Source: Planctomycetota bacterium
GTDB taxonomy: Bacteria; Planctomycetota; Phycisphaerae; WQYP01
Direction: 5' to 3'
DNA: 64,000 nt
Assembly: GCA_021831565.1 (NCBI GenBank)
Contig: JAKBMM010000005.1
Location: forward strand, 16,998 to 80,997
Each line of letters opens with the position of its first letter. Positions within the stretch are counted from its first letter, which is position 1. This document shows, one piece after another, positions 18,095 to 27,141 of the stretch. A program made the position numbers and the translations under genes. The notes below the pieces were generated by a model. The model saw only the letters and a program-made list of their open reading frames with translations, did not search any database and was not told the DNA's origin.

Positions 18095-18496
18095 CTATTT
18101 GAGTTCGACTGTGGCGCCTTCGGTTTCCAACTCCTTCTTGAGTTTTTCGGCCTCGGCCTTATCCAAACCGGCCTTGACTACCTTGGGCGCGCTGACCACC
18201 AGGTCTTTGGCCTCTTTCAGGCCCAGATTTGTGGCGGCACGAACGATCTTGATAATCTGGATCGTTTTTTCACCGGGGGCCTTGAGCAGCACGTCGAACG
18301 TGGTCTGCTCCTGGGCGGGGGCGGCCGCGGCGGCGCCGCCGGCGCCTGCCGCCGGCGCTGCCATGATCACGCCGCCACCGGCGGGTTCAATGCCGTGCTT
18401 TTCCTTCAAATAATTGCTGAGCTGTTGTGCCTGCAAAAGGGAAAGAGCGACGATCTTGTCGCCCAGTTCCACGATTTCCGTAGGATGGTCCGCCAT
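18095..18496 (-). CDS. rplL: Ribosomal protein L7/L12
   Basis: The stalk protein recruits translation GTPases. The product of 133 residues has an N-terminal dimerisation segment, an Ala/Gly hinge (about residues 44-62) and the C-terminal domain [20 protein letters not shown]...[17 protein letters not shown] lies upstream of the ATG. It follows rplJ but is not followed by rpoB. Confidence 0.97.
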   Translation of the reverse strand: MADHPTEIVELGDKIVALSLLQAQQLSNYLKEKHGIEPAGGGVIMAAPAAGAGGAAAAAPAQEQTTFDVLLKAPGEKTIQIIKIVRAATNLGLKEAKDLVVSAPKVVKAGLDKAEAEKLKKELETEGATVELK

Positions 18497-18592
18497 GATA
18501 AACCTCTTTCTTTATCCACTCGTCATCTCCAGCCGGGACCACGCGCCCCGTTTTAACTGCTCGCGGCAGGCTGTAAGACCGACGAAAAAAAC

Positions 18593-19177
18593 TTAGTTAC
18601 TCTCCTGCACGCCGACTCCCCGGCCTGCCGGCTCTGGCGCGGCGTCCTTCGCCGGCGTTTCTTTTTCCTTTTTTTGGATCACCGCCTGGACCAGTCCCGC
18701 CACCCGTCGACCCGGTGCGACAATCTGTCCCGCCAGCCTCCCAGCCGGCGTCAGCGCCTGGGCAAGAATGGTCATCCGCAATTCCTTACGGGTGGGCATG
18801 TCCGCCAGCGCCTCGGTCGCCTTCCGGTCAAATAACCGGCCTTCGACCACCGAACCCTTAATTCGGAGCTTTGCCAAATCCCTGGCCTGGGCGACCAGCT
18901 CCTTGACGACGTCCACCACCGAGTCTCCGCCGTACGCCAGAGCATTGGTGCCGACCAGCAGCGTGTCCGCTCCCGGAAGGCCCAGAGCCTTGAGCGCCTT
19001 GGCCGCCTGCGCGTTGGGAACCACCGTGAACCGCACGTTCTTTTTCCGCAGACCGCCGCGGAGCCTGTTGGTATCGTTGGCGTTGATGCCCGCGTAGTCG
19101 ACGACCACCACGCTATCCATGCCGGCGAGCCGTTTCTGGAGTTCCGCGGCGATCAGGTTCTTCACACGTTTGCTCAT
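18593..19177 (-). CDS. rplJ: Ribosomal protein L10
   Basis: The product of 194 residues begins MSKRVKNLIAAELQKRL and has the L10 core VVVVDYAGINANDTNRLRG. A charged, Pro-rich C-terminal tail of about 25 residues is longer than in E. coli. It lies 8 bp after rplA and 96 bp before rplL, so no separate L10 autoregulatory leader fits upstream. Confidence 0.96.
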   Translation of the reverse strand: MSKRVKNLIAAELQKRLAGMDSVVVVDYAGINANDTNRLRGGLRKKNVRFTVVPNAQAAKALKALGLPGADTLLVGTNALAYGGDSVVDVVKELVAQARDLAKLRIKGSVVEGRLFDRKATEALADMPTRKELRMTILAQALTPAGRLAGQIVAPGRRVAGLVQAVIQKKEKETPAKDAAPEPAGRGVGVQESN

Positions 19178-19185
19178 GGTTTACC

Positions 19186-19902
19186 TCAGGCGCTTGGCGC
19201 GGTCTCGACGTCCAGGTGGGAGATATCCAACGGCACGCCCGGACTCATCGTGCTGTGCATCGTTACCTTCCGAATGTACTGTCCCTTGGCTGTTGCCGGT
19301 TTCAGGCGACGGATCGTGTTCAAGAAGGCGTGCACATTGGCGGCCAAATCGTGCTCGGGAAAGCTCAGCTTGCCGACCGCCGCGTGCACGTTGCCGCCGG
19401 CGTCGTTGCGGAACTCTACTTTGCCCGCGGCGTATTCCCGCACGGCTGTGGTCACATCGGTGGTCACTGTGCCCGCCTTCGGACTGGGCATTTTTCCCTG
19501 CGGGCCAAGAATTTTGCCCAGCTTGGTGATCTTGGGCATCATATCCGGCGTGGCGATGGCCACGTCAAAATCCAGCCAGCCATCGTTTATTTTCTTGATC
19601 AGATCATCGGCGCCGGCCTCGATCGCGCCCGCGGCCCGGGCCGCCTCGATATTGCTTCCCTGCACGAAGGCAATCACGCGCCGTGTTTTTCCGATCCCCT
19701 TGGGCAGGCTTAGCGAGCCGCGAACCATTTGGTCCGCTTGCTTGGCGTCGATACCCAAGTGAACCACCAGGTTTACGGTTTCATCGAACTTGGCCAACTG
19801 GAATTTCTTGAGAATCGGAACCGCCTGTTCCACCGTCACCGGCCGGGCGGGCACATTCTTGAGAGATTCCTTGTACCGTTTGCTGCGAAAGCGTCCGGCC
19901 AT
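19186..19902 (-). CDS. rplA: Ribosomal protein L1
   Basis: L1 forms the mobile stalk at the ribosomal E site. The 238-residue protein has the expected blocks LAKFDETVNLVVHLGIDAKQ, LPKGIGKTRRVIAF, MMPKITKLGKILGPQGKMPS and GKVEFRNDAGGNVHAAVGK. Upstream is a DUF1015 gene instead of rplK, so the usual rplK-rplA pair is split. Confidence 0.97.
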   Translation of the reverse strand: MAGRFRSKRYKESLKNVPARPVTVEQAVPILKKFQLAKFDETVNLVVHLGIDAKQADQMVRGSLSLPKGIGKTRRVIAFVQGSNIEAARAAGAIEAGADDLIKKINDGWLDFDVAIATPDMMPKITKLGKILGPQGKMPSPKAGTVTTDVTTAVREYAAGKVEFRNDAGGNVHAAVGKLSFPEHDLAANVHAFLNTIRRLKPATAKGQYIRKVTMHSTMSPGVPLDISHLDVETAPSA

Positions 19903-20203
19903 GAAGTAGCTCCATCAGGCGCCGACGTAAAACAATTTCCGATTGGTCCGAACCCGTTCGGACATCGTTTCAAGCCGTATCTTCAAGACTCGGGAAAATG
20001 CGGGAGGGAAGAAAACCGCAGTTTGCGGCGCGGATGGCAAACCTCGTCGTTGCGCCACCCAATCGCCGCCCCGGCGAAAAAACGCCCGGCGCTCCCGTCT
20101 TGAAGCTCCCACTGTTTAAGAGCCTATCCGAATAAGCTCTAAGCCCGTGGTCCGGCATTATCAGGAAATATGCTACCGGCCATGTTCTTCTTTGTCAAAC
20201 CGC
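19903..20203. other. Gene-free gap upstream of rplA
   Basis: This 301-bp gap holds no supported gene. It contains one copy of the palindromic 3' element (20116-20142) on the DUF1015 side. The rplA promoter or leader should lie in the remainder, but I see no strong -35/-10 pair. Confidence 0.6.
20116..20142 (-). repeat. Palindromic 3' element, copy 1
   Basis: The minus strand reads GAGCTTATTCGGATAGGCTC flanked by TTA on both sides. It lies about 60 nt beyond the DUF1015 stop and in the same orientation relative to that gene as the other copies. Confidence 0.7.
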
Positions 20204-21541
20204 CTACCACAACGGATTGATCACCATGCCGGTGGCGGGCTTCGGATAAAAGAAAGTGCTTTTCTGCGGCATCAGCTCGTGGGCATTGCCAAGCTCGCGG
20301 ACCGCGTCCAGCGGCGTCGGCTGGAGCAGAAATCCAGCCTGAAATTCCCCGCCGCGGCACAACTGGGTCACTTCCCGCGCCTCGTGCGGGAAGGCCCAGT
20401 GCAGCGGTTGGGCCGCCGTGAAATGCGGTGAAAGAATGCTTTCGAACAAAAAGTGCTGCAAAATGGCTGTATCAAGCTGCCGCCAGGCGGCGGATTTTCC
20501 GTCCAGGGCGGCGTTGTTACCGAGCGCTGCGAGCGGGTCCGGTTGCGTCGGTTGAACCACGATCGCTTCGTCTCTGGCCGGATCATAAATTCCCATCGCA
20601 TGAAGTCCGAATTCCGGCAGTTTTTTTTCCAACTCGCCAAGCCGGGCGCCGGTCCAGCTTCCGGGCAGCCGCCGCAGTCGGCCCGCGGAAGCCTGCAGCA
20701 GCGCCGCGCACGAAAAGCCCCGGAGATTGGCCGCCGCGCGGTGCGTGGGCAGCACAATCAAGCCGGGATCATGCATGGCGACAAGAACAAAAAGAGCGAA
20801 ATCCGCCGGATGCGCCGCCGGCGGCGAACCGCCATCCTGCGCCGCCAATTCCCGGCGCCACAGCAGGCATGTGGTGTAACGATGGTGCCCATCGGCGATG
20901 TATATATGTTTGTCACGAAATAACTCCTGAACATCGGCGATGGCGGCGGCATCCGGAACGCTCCACAAGTCGGAGATAACCTGCGAATGGCCGTCCTGCG
21001 CGAGCAGTTTTGCGGCCGCCGTCGGAGTGCGGTTGGCCACCGCGGCGAACAAGCGACCGGTCACACGGTTATCCGGATCATCAAAAAGACCGAATACCGG
21101 TGAAAGGTTGGCCCGCGTAGCACGCATCAGCATCAGCCTGTCCTCTTTCGGCGCGCTGAATGTCTGTTCATGCGGATGAATTGCACCGGTTGTGTTTAAT
21201 GGCTCCAGGCGCACACGGCAGAACAATCCGCGGCGTTGATACCGCGCACCGTTGTACATATAAGTTTGCTGATAGGCGTAAAGCGCGGGCGCGGAATCGC
21301 GGCGAAGCACGCCGGTGGACAACCAGTTTTGAAATATTCTGGCGGCGTCGTCGTAGAGTTCCTTCGGCCCGGCCTGCTTGGCGGGCGCGTGCGGCAGATC
21401 AATCGCCACAATATTGTGAGGATCGCCCGCCAGGTATTTTCGCTTATCCTGGGCGGAAAGAACGTCGTATGGCGGCGAAACCAGCGACGTCTGATCTGAC
21501 CGGGTGTATCGTATCGCGGCAAGCGGTTGAATGTCGGCCAT
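20204..21541 (-). CDS. DUF1015 family protein
   Basis: The 445-residue protein has the DUF1015 start MADIQPLAAIRYTR...VSPPYDVLSAQDK and the internal IYIADGHHRYTTCLLW, both hallmarks of this uncharacterised family, which is often found near serine or sugar-phosphate metabolism genes. The biochemical function is not established, so none is assigned. AAAGGAAAT precedes the ATG. It sits between pcm and rplA on the same strand. Confidence 0.93.
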   Translation of the reverse strand: MADIQPLAAIRYTRSDQTSLVSPPYDVLSAQDKRKYLAGDPHNIVAIDLPHAPAKQAGPKELYDDAARIFQNWLSTGVLRRDSAPALYAYQQTYMYNGARYQRRGLFCRVRLEPLNTTGAIHPHEQTFSAPKEDRLMLMRATRANLSPVFGLFDDPDNRVTGRLFAAVANRTPTAAAKLLAQDGHSQVISDLWSVPDAAAIADVQELFRDKHIYIADGHHRYTTCLLWRRELAAQDGGSPPAAHPADFALFVLVAMHDPGLIVLPTHRAAANLRGFSCAALLQASAGRLRRLPGSWTGARLGELEKKLPEFGLHAMGIYDPARDEAIVVQPTQPDPLAALGNNAALDGKSAAWRQLDTAILQHFLFESILSPHFTAAQPLHWAFPHEAREVTQLCRGGEFQAGFLLQPTPLDAVRELGNAHELMPQKSTFFYPKPATGMVINPLW

Positions 21542-21699
21542 GAGTAATTTCCTTTGGCATTATTATTTCGCCGGGAATTGTAAGGGCTCTGACCTCTGAT
21601 CACCACGCGCGCCGGCGAAAGATGAAAATATGGATGCCGCCGACAATTTCCCTCAGCGTTGCTTATCCCGGAGGTTTCACAACGTTTCGCCCCGGCGGT

Positions 21700-22488
21700 T
21701 CACCAGCCGTGCGAACCGATCAGCGGCACGAACCGACAGGCAAGAACGTCTTTTTCATACACCCGTCCGCCCTCGTACGAAATTCGCTTGAGCATTTGAG
21801 AGGCGCGGTCGCCGGTGGGAATCACGAGGACTCCCCCCTCGGCAAGCTGTTTCAAGAGTGGCTCCGGAACACCGGGAGCAGCGGCGGTGACCATGATGCG
21901 ATCAAAGCAGGCGTGTTCCGGCCAACCCTGCGAACCATCGCCGACACGGTAATCCACATTATTCAGCCCCAATGCCGCCAGACGGGCGTGGGCCTCGCTG
22001 GATAAGCTGACAAAACGTTCGATGGTGTGCACATGGCCGGCCAACATGGCCAGAATCGCGGTCTGGTAGCCGGTTCCCGTTCCAATTTCCAGCACGCGAT
22101 GATGGTTATGCACGTCCAGGGAATCGGTCATGACGGCGACGATCAGCGGCTGGCTGATGGTTTGCCGCTCGCCGGCGGAAAGGGCGTTGTCGCTGTACGC
22201 TTCCAGTCGCTGGGCGTCGGAAAGAAACAGGTGGCGGGGAACGCGGGCCATGGCCCGCAACACGTGCGGATTGGTCACGCCGCGGGCGATCAATTGTTCC
22301 CGCACCATGTCGTGGCGGCGCCGGCGATCGGCAGACGTATCTAGTGATGGCGCGACTTCCAGCGGGAATAAAAAAGAAGCGGCGCGACGCGCCAGCCGGC
22401 TTACATGCGGTGTGGCTAATCCCACCCCCAGCAGGGCCGCCGCGCTGGCGCATAATCCGGAATAGACGGCACGAATCATCAAAATCAT
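21700..22488 (-). CDS. pcm: Protein-L-isoaspartate O-methyltransferase
   Basis: The enzyme starts repair of isoaspartyl residues by carboxyl methylation. Motifs include VPRHLFLSD, QTISQPLIVAVMTDSL and the SAM loop VLEIGTGTGYQTAILA. An N-terminal hydrophobic segment of about 20 residues precedes the catalytic domain, suggesting membrane attachment or export, unless translation starts internally. The ATG at 22488 has GGTGG six bases upstream, supplied by a palindrome it shares with divergent bioA. Confidence 0.93.
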   Translation of the reverse strand: MILMIRAVYSGLCASAAALLGVGLATPHVSRLARRAASFLFPLEVAPSLDTSADRRRRHDMVREQLIARGVTNPHVLRAMARVPRHLFLSDAQRLEAYSDNALSAGERQTISQPLIVAVMTDSLDVHNHHRVLEIGTGTGYQTAILAMLAGHVHTIERFVSLSSEAHARLAALGLNNVDYRVGDGSQGWPEHACFDRIMVTAAAPGVPEPLLKQLAEGGVLVIPTGDRASQMLKRISYEGGRVYEKDVLACRFVPLIGSHGW

Positions 22489-22494
22489 TATAAT

Positions 22495-22504
22495 CCACCG
22501 GTGG
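22495..22504. promoter_or_regulatory. Palindromic shared Shine-Dalgarno site of pcm and bioA
   Basis: CCACCGGTGG is a perfect 10-bp palindrome. It gives GGTGG exactly 6 nt before the pcm ATG (22488) on one strand and exactly 6 nt before the bioA ATG (22511) on the other. Only 22 bp separate the two start codons, so both promoters must lie inside the opposite coding regions. Confidence 0.6.
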
Positions 22505-22510
22505 ATGAAT

Positions 22511-23929
22511 ATGACCCATATTCCTGGCCCCGGCGAACTCCTGGAATGGGACCGCCGCTACGTCTGGCATCCCTTCACCCCCATGAAGGCCTGGCTGGAA
22601 AAGACCAATCCGCCGGTGATCGTCCGCGGTCAGGACGAATTTCTTTTCGACACCGAAGGCCGGCGTTACATCGACGGAGTGAGTTCCCTCTGGTGCAATA
22701 TTCACGGACACCACGTGCCGGAACTGGACGAAGCCGTCCGCCGGCAGCTCGATCAGATCGCCCACAGCACGCTGCTGGGACTGTGCAATGTGCCGAGTAT
22801 TCTGCTGGCCAAACGTCTTATCGAAATCGCCCCCGCGGGGCTTACCCGCGTGTTCTATTCGGATAACGGCAGCACGGCCGTCGAAGTCGCCTGCAAACTG
22901 GCCTACCAATACTGGGTTAATCGCGGTCGGCCGCAACGCAGTCGATTTATCGCCTTCGAAGGCGCCTATCACGGAGACACGCTCGGTGCGGTGTCCGTCG
23001 GCGGCATTCCGGCTTTTCACCAGGTGTACCAACCCCTGTGTTTTCCGGTGGATCGCGTCGCTCCGCCGCTGCTGCCGCCGTTTTCGCCGGTGGATGCCGC
23101 CGGCGCCGCGCCGGCACAACCGATCGCCGTCGCCGGCAACACCAAATGGTCCGAGCATATCGAGACGCTGCTGGTGGCTAATCCCGATCAATACGCCGCG
23201 ATTATTATCGAGCCGCTGGTGCAAGGCGCCGGCGGCATGTTGATGCACCCGCCGGACACGCTGCGGCAAATACGCCGGCTCGCCGACCGCCATGATCTCC
23301 TGCTGATAGCCGATGAAGTTTTGACGGGGTTTGGTCGCACGGGCCGCATGTTCGCCTGTGAACATGAAAACATCACGCCGGATTTTCTTTGTCTGTCCAA
23401 AGGATTGACCGCCGGCTACATGCCGTTGGGCGCCACGCTGACCACCGATCGTATTTTCGACGCCTTTTATGCCGATCCGCGCGCCGGAAAAACTTTTTAT
23501 CACGGTCATACTTTTACCGGCCATCCCCTGGCCTGCGCCGTGGCCGTTGCTTCCCTGGATTTGTTCGCGCGCCGCCATCTGCTGGAACACACCGCGGCGG
23601 TGCGCGAGGTGCTGGCCGCTGGTCTGGCGCCATTGAAAGACCATCCCCACGTGGCTGATGTGCGGCAAATAGGCTTGATAGCGGCCGTTCAAATTGTCAA
23701 AAGCCGCCCCACAGGTGAACTTTATCCTCCCCATTGGCGGATCGGCGGGGAATTGTGCACGCGGGTGCGATCCCAGGGATTGATTCTGCGCCCATTGGCC
23801 GACGTGCTGGTGCTTATGCCGCCCCTGGCCATCCAGCCTGAAAACGCCCGACGAATGGCCGAAATTGTGGTAAAATCGTTGAGTTGGCTGCCGGAAATCG
23901 TCCGGCTCAAAGAGGCGGGCGCCGCTTGA
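22511..23929 (+). CDS. bioA: Adenosylmethionine-8-amino-7-oxononanoate aminotransferase
   Basis: BioA is the PLP enzyme converting KAPA to DAPA with SAM as amino donor. The 472-residue protein has WHPFTPMKAW near the start, FYSDNGSTAVEVACKLAYQYW, IIIEPLVQGAGGMLMHP and the PLP lysine in CLSKGLTAGYMPLGATLTT. ATG 22511 is preferred to 22505 because GGTGG is at optimal spacing. It overlaps the bioD start by 4 bp. Confidence 0.96.
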   Translation: MTHIPGPGELLEWDRRYVWHPFTPMKAWLEKTNPPVIVRGQDEFLFDTEGRRYIDGVSSLWCNIHGHHVPELDEAVRRQLDQIAHSTLLGLCNVPSILLAKRLIEIAPAGLTRVFYSDNGSTAVEVACKLAYQYWVNRGRPQRSRFIAFEGAYHGDTLGAVSVGGIPAFHQVYQPLCFPVDRVAPPLLPPFSPVDAAGAAPAQPIAVAGNTKWSEHIETLLVANPDQYAAIIIEPLVQGAGGMLMHPPDTLRQIRRLADRHDLLLIADEVLTGFGRTGRMFACEHENITPDFLCLSKGLTAGYMPLGATLTTDRIFDAFYADPRAGKTFYHGHTFTGHPLACAVAVASLDLFARRHLLEHTAAVREVLAAGLAPLKDHPHVADVRQIGLIAAVQIVKSRPTGELYPPHWRIGGELCTRVRSQGLILRPLADVLVLMPPLAIQPENARRMAEIVVKSLSWLPEIVRLKEAGAA

Positions 23930-24924
23930 AACAGGTTGCACGCAAACACGCGGAATCAGACAACGATCCGTGGGAGATCCTGCGCGCCTGCGGCCAACCG
24001 GGGCTGTTTATCACCGCCACCGATACGAACATCGGGAAAACCACGGTTACCGCCGCACTGGCCGGCGCTTTTACCCGCCTGGGAGTGAAAGTTGGAATTT
24101 GCAAGGCGGTTGCCAGTGGCTGTCCGAGGCATCGACTCCGAGGCTCGGCGAGAGGCGCCGACGATGACAAACTGTTCTCGCCGGATGCGGCGATTGCGGC
24201 GAAGATGGCGGGCCTCGATCCGACCGATACGGAACTTCTCAAATTTCTCAGCCCCATCCGCTTTGCCGCGCCCGTTTCGCCGCATGTGGCGGCGCGCCTC
24301 GAACGGCGCCGACCGGACTGGCGGCGCCTGGCTGAAGCGATCGACTACTGGCGCCGCCATTGCGAGTTGCTTTTGGTGGAAGGCGCCGGTGGCTGGTTGG
24401 TGCCGCTCGACGACAATCTTTTTACCGTTGCGGATCTGGCGATCATTCTGGCTTTACCCGTGGTGGTGATAAGCACGGCCTCTCTCGGAACTCTCAATCA
24501 CTCCTGGCTGACGGTTGAATCCATTCGCAGCCGGCGACTGCCCCTCGCCGGCCTGGTGGCCAACCGGGTACGCCAGCCGCCCGACCTCATCGCCGCCACC
24601 AACCTGGAGGAGATGCCGCGATTGATGCGCACGCCCCTGTTGGCCGCCCTGCCGGAGACAACCATGGGGCGAAAAGGTGATATTCCCGCGTCTTTGGTCG
24701 AGGCGCTGGCGCCTTTTGCCGAACAATGGTGGCAAAACTACGGTGGATCATCTGCCGGAAAACCGCGCTCTTACTCCAGAATTCCCGGCCGGGGTGGGGT
24801 AAGCAAAGTAACCGTCTGCCCGGACGGCGGCGCGTCGGTCGCGGGTCGATCAACCGGCAGAACGGCGGCCGCGGCTGCTGGTTCGCCGGCCGTTTCCGCC
24901 GGTGACATTTTGTACTCGTTCTGA
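23926..24924 (+). CDS. bioD: Dethiobiotin synthetase with 3' overlap into wecA-like gene
   Basis: BioD makes dethiobiotin from DAPA, CO2 and ATP. ATDTNIGKTTVTAALAGAF is the Walker A loop, CKAVASG replaces the usual KPVQSG, and LLLVEGAGGWLVPLDDN is diagnostic. No ATG is available; TTG 23926 overlaps the bioA stop (TTGA) and has GAGG upstream. The conserved domain ends near 24740. The last 60 or so residues are low complexity and are antisense to the 3' end of the next gene, giving a 154-bp convergent overlap. The tail may come from loss of the original stop. Confidence 0.9.
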   Translation: MKQVARKHAESDNDPWEILRACGQPGLFITATDTNIGKTTVTAALAGAFTRLGVKVGICKAVASGCPRHRLRGSARGADDDKLFSPDAAIAAKMAGLDPTDTELLKFLSPIRFAAPVSPHVAARLERRRPDWRRLAEAIDYWRRHCELLLVEGAGGWLVPLDDNLFTVADLAIILALPVVVISTASLGTLNHSWLTVESIRSRRLPLAGLVANRVRQPPDLIAATNLEEMPRLMRTPLLAALPETTMGRKGDIPASLVEALAPFAEQWWQNYGGSSAGKPRSYSRIPGRGGVSKVTVCPDGGASVAGRSTGRTAAAAAGSPAVSAGDILYSF

Positions 24925-26120
24925 AAGATCATGCCAATCTTAAACGCGGCTACTACAAGCCATCCGAAGAGAACCACATAGATACCCAACGCCAGCGTGG
25001 TTGGAATAAGCACAATGACCAGGGCAAAACTCACAAACATTATGGTTAAGCCGTAACAGATCAGGACCGCCTTTCGCACGGAAAATCCGTATTTGAGCAG
25101 GAAATGGTGGAAATGACCGGAATCGGGCGAGAATATCGGCCGCCGATTGAGCTTGCGGCGAATGATCGCCAGAAGAGTATCCAGCAGCGGCAGCCCAAAA
25201 ATAACGACCGACGCCAGGAACCAGCGGAAAATGCCGTCGTTGCCAAAGAGAATAATCATGGCGCCGCATACGTAGCCGAGAAACATGCTTCCGGTATCAC
25301 CCATAAAGATCATGGCGGGATTGAAATTGAACGGCAGGAAGCCCAGGACCGCTCCGAGCAGAGCCAGGCTCAAGGTAATGCGCGCGGGATTCAGCGACGC
25401 AATTCCCGGGGAAACCAGGCCATTGGACGCCAGATATACCGAAAGGAAAAGATAACCCGCCGCCATAATGCCCGTTACCCCGCTGCACAGACCGTCTAAC
25501 CCATCAATCAGATTCATGGCGTTGCAGGCGCCCATGATGATAAACACCACCAGAGCGGCGCTGAACATGCTGGCCATGGTCAGGTAAAAACCGGGAGCCA
25601 TCTGTTGAATCGGCCCGATAAGACCGTGCCGTTCAAGCGGAAAAACAAACATGTTCGCCAGATCGACTCGAACGCCGAAAAAGCCGGACCGGTTTACGCT
25701 TAAGAAAAAAAGCAATACCGCCCCGAGGAACTGCCCAAAGAGTTTGAGTCGTGGCGTGAGGCTGTATACATCGTCGATCAGGCCGAAAATCATGACGATC
25801 CCGGCTCCGGCGATTACGCCCGGCGAGACTTGTACGCCGCTGGCCAGGGTTGGGTCCATGCCCGGCGGATGAACGGTGATCGACACAAGCACCCCGGCGA
25901 CCCAGCCGAGAAAAGTCGCCACTCCGCCAAGATAAGCGATGGGGCGCGCATGAATTTTTCGCTGGCCATCCGGCTCATCAATCACCCCGTGCTTGAGAGC
26001 CAGGTAGCGCATCAGCGGGGTAAGAACCAGTGTCACCAGGAAAGAGACAAAAAACACCGGCATGTACGGTTGGAGCGTTGTCACAAACGAAGGCATGTCG
26101 AACTGGGCGACCAACATCAT
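24771..26120 (-). CDS. WecA/TagO-like undecaprenyl-phosphate sugar-1-phosphate transferase
   Basis: This polytopic membrane enzyme transfers a GlcNAc-1-phosphate-type group to undecaprenyl phosphate, starting a surface glycan. Family motifs are GLIDDVYSLTPRLKL, NLIDGLDGLCSG, FMGDTGSMFLGYV and the cytosolic SPDSGHFHHFLLK. About ten hydrophobic segments are visible. The C-terminal 50 residues form an Ala/Pro-rich tail that overlaps bioD on the other strand. The ATG at 26120 follows AGGGGCGG; starts at 26147 or at MPSFV are alternatives. The gene lacks cell-wall neighbours, so a TagO/WecA role is preferred to MraY. Confidence 0.9.
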   Translation of the reverse strand: MMLVAQFDMPSFVTTLQPYMPVFFVSFLVTLVLTPLMRYLALKHGVIDEPDGQRKIHARPIAYLGGVATFLGWVAGVLVSITVHPPGMDPTLASGVQVSPGVIAGAGIVMIFGLIDDVYSLTPRLKLFGQFLGAVLLFFLSVNRSGFFGVRVDLANMFVFPLERHGLIGPIQQMAPGFYLTMASMFSAALVVFIIMGACNAMNLIDGLDGLCSGVTGIMAAGYLFLSVYLASNGLVSPGIASLNPARITLSLALLGAVLGFLPFNFNPAMIFMGDTGSMFLGYVCGAMIILFGNDGIFRWFLASVVIFGLPLLDTLLAIIRRKLNRRPIFSPDSGHFHHFLLKYGFSVRKAVLICYGLTIMFVSFALVIVLIPTTLALGIYVVLFGWLVVAAFKIGMIFQNEYKMSPAETAGEPAAAAAVLPVDRPATDAPPSGQTVTLLTPPRPGILE

Positions 26121-26253
26121 AAACCGCCCCTGTCGTTTCCATTCCACAACACCCCGCTCGCGGGGAGATCGCGCGCGTGCTTTCCTCGCCGGGGATCATC
26201 CATTGATTTTATTAGCATACTCTTAATTACCAGACATTTGCAAATCTTTTCCT

Positions 26254-26291
26254 GGAAGGGGGTGTATCCCTTCCGCGGCGTGGAGTATAAT
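26254..26291 (+). promoter_or_regulatory. Candidate promoter with 7-bp inverted repeat
   Basis: A consensus TATAAT (26286-26291) lies 26 bp before the next ATG. The -35 region is covered by the inverted repeat GGAAGGG (26254-26260)/CCCTTCC (26268-26274); no good -35 hexamer is seen, which would suit activator- or repressor-dependent control. Confidence 0.4.
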
Positions 26292-26316
26292 CATTGCGTT
26301 TTAGACGGGTGTTGGC

Positions 26317-26736
26317 ATGGCTGGAGCGGATTCTTCGAGCGTTCCGGGGCAATTGTCGCGCACCTATGCCGCCGGTGCGGTTGGTGCGGTGGCGAACATG
26401 TTCGCCGCGTGGCTGCTTGCCAAGACGGGCGCCTTCGCCCTGCTGGGCTGCCGCATCGCCATTGAACCGACCAAGGAATGGATTTATTCGCGCCTGGTAT
26501 GGGGCGGCATATTTGGTCTGTTTTTTGTCCTGCCCATTTTGTCCAATTCCGTCGTCAAACGCGGCCTTCTGCTGGGCTTACTGCCGGCGTTTTTTCAGTT
26601 GCTGGTGGTCTTTCCGATCCTTCTGCACAAGACCATTCTCGGCCTTGATCTGGGCTATACCACGCCGGTGTTTGTCATTGTTCTTAACCTGATCTGGGGA
26701 CTCGTCGCCGCCGGCTGGCTGCAGATGACGGGCTGA
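26317..26736 (+). CDS. Small integral membrane protein of unknown function
   Basis: The 139-residue product has about four hydrophobic segments (approximate residues 18-40, 61-78, 84-103 and 115-136) joined by short loops. I do not recognise the family. The ATG is supported by the upstream TATAAT box, although the ribosome-binding site is weak. It stands between a divergent wecA-like gene and a 3' palindromic element 25 bp after its stop. Confidence 0.7.
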   Translation: MAGADSSSVPGQLSRTYAAGAVGAVANMFAAWLLAKTGAFALLGCRIAIEPTKEWIYSRLVWGGIFGLFFVLPILSNSVVKRGLLLGLLPAFFQLLVVFPILLHKTILGLDLGYTTPVFVIVLNLIWGLVAAGWLQMTG

Positions 26737-27141
26737 ACGCCCGCTTCCGTCCGCCGGTTGGAGCTTATCCGGATCGGCTCTATGGCCGGTTCTTTATTCC
26801 GCAACTATTTCTAAACGTCCGAATAGTCCCGGCGCAGCGGGACCGGCGTGGTGCGCCATCCCGCTTCTTGATTATCAGAACCATATACGGTCTACGTCCT
26901 AAAAAAGATTGGCGGCGATTTTCGTTTATTTTTCGCGACTCTTTGATGCGATAGATATTCATGTACACGTTGAATTGTGCGGTTCCGAAAATCGCACCAT
27001 ATCGCGGAACCGTACAGCGCAGATCGTTTTGTTCGCCGCCAAAATCCGCCGCTCTCTTTGCATTCGCGTTGCGGTCGGGCGGCGCGGGCAAATCCAATCG
27101 GGTTTTCGGGGCTTGGCCCGAAACAACTGGAGGATTCAGAG
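26737..27141. other. Gene-free gap with palindromes
   Basis: In these 405 bp I see a copy of the palindromic 3' element (26761-26781), GTCCCG/CGGGAC at 26826-26843, and CGGTTCCG (26980-26987)/CGGAACCG (27005-27012) upstream of the next gene. The ORF track runs the next gene back to 26977, but the strong ribosome-binding site at 27142 argues against that. Nothing else is recognisable. Confidence 0.55.
26761..26781 (+). repeat. Palindromic 3' element, copy 2
   Basis: GAGCTTATCCGGATCGGCTC lies 25 nt after the stop of the membrane protein gene. Its reverse complement matches copy 1 at 19 of 21 positions, and its orientation relative to the upstream gene is the same. Confidence 0.65.

Noticed and set aside
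22106-23941. 611-residue minus-strand ORF opposite bioA
   Set aside because: Antisense to conserved bioA and part of pcm; no domain motifs and no ribosome-binding site.
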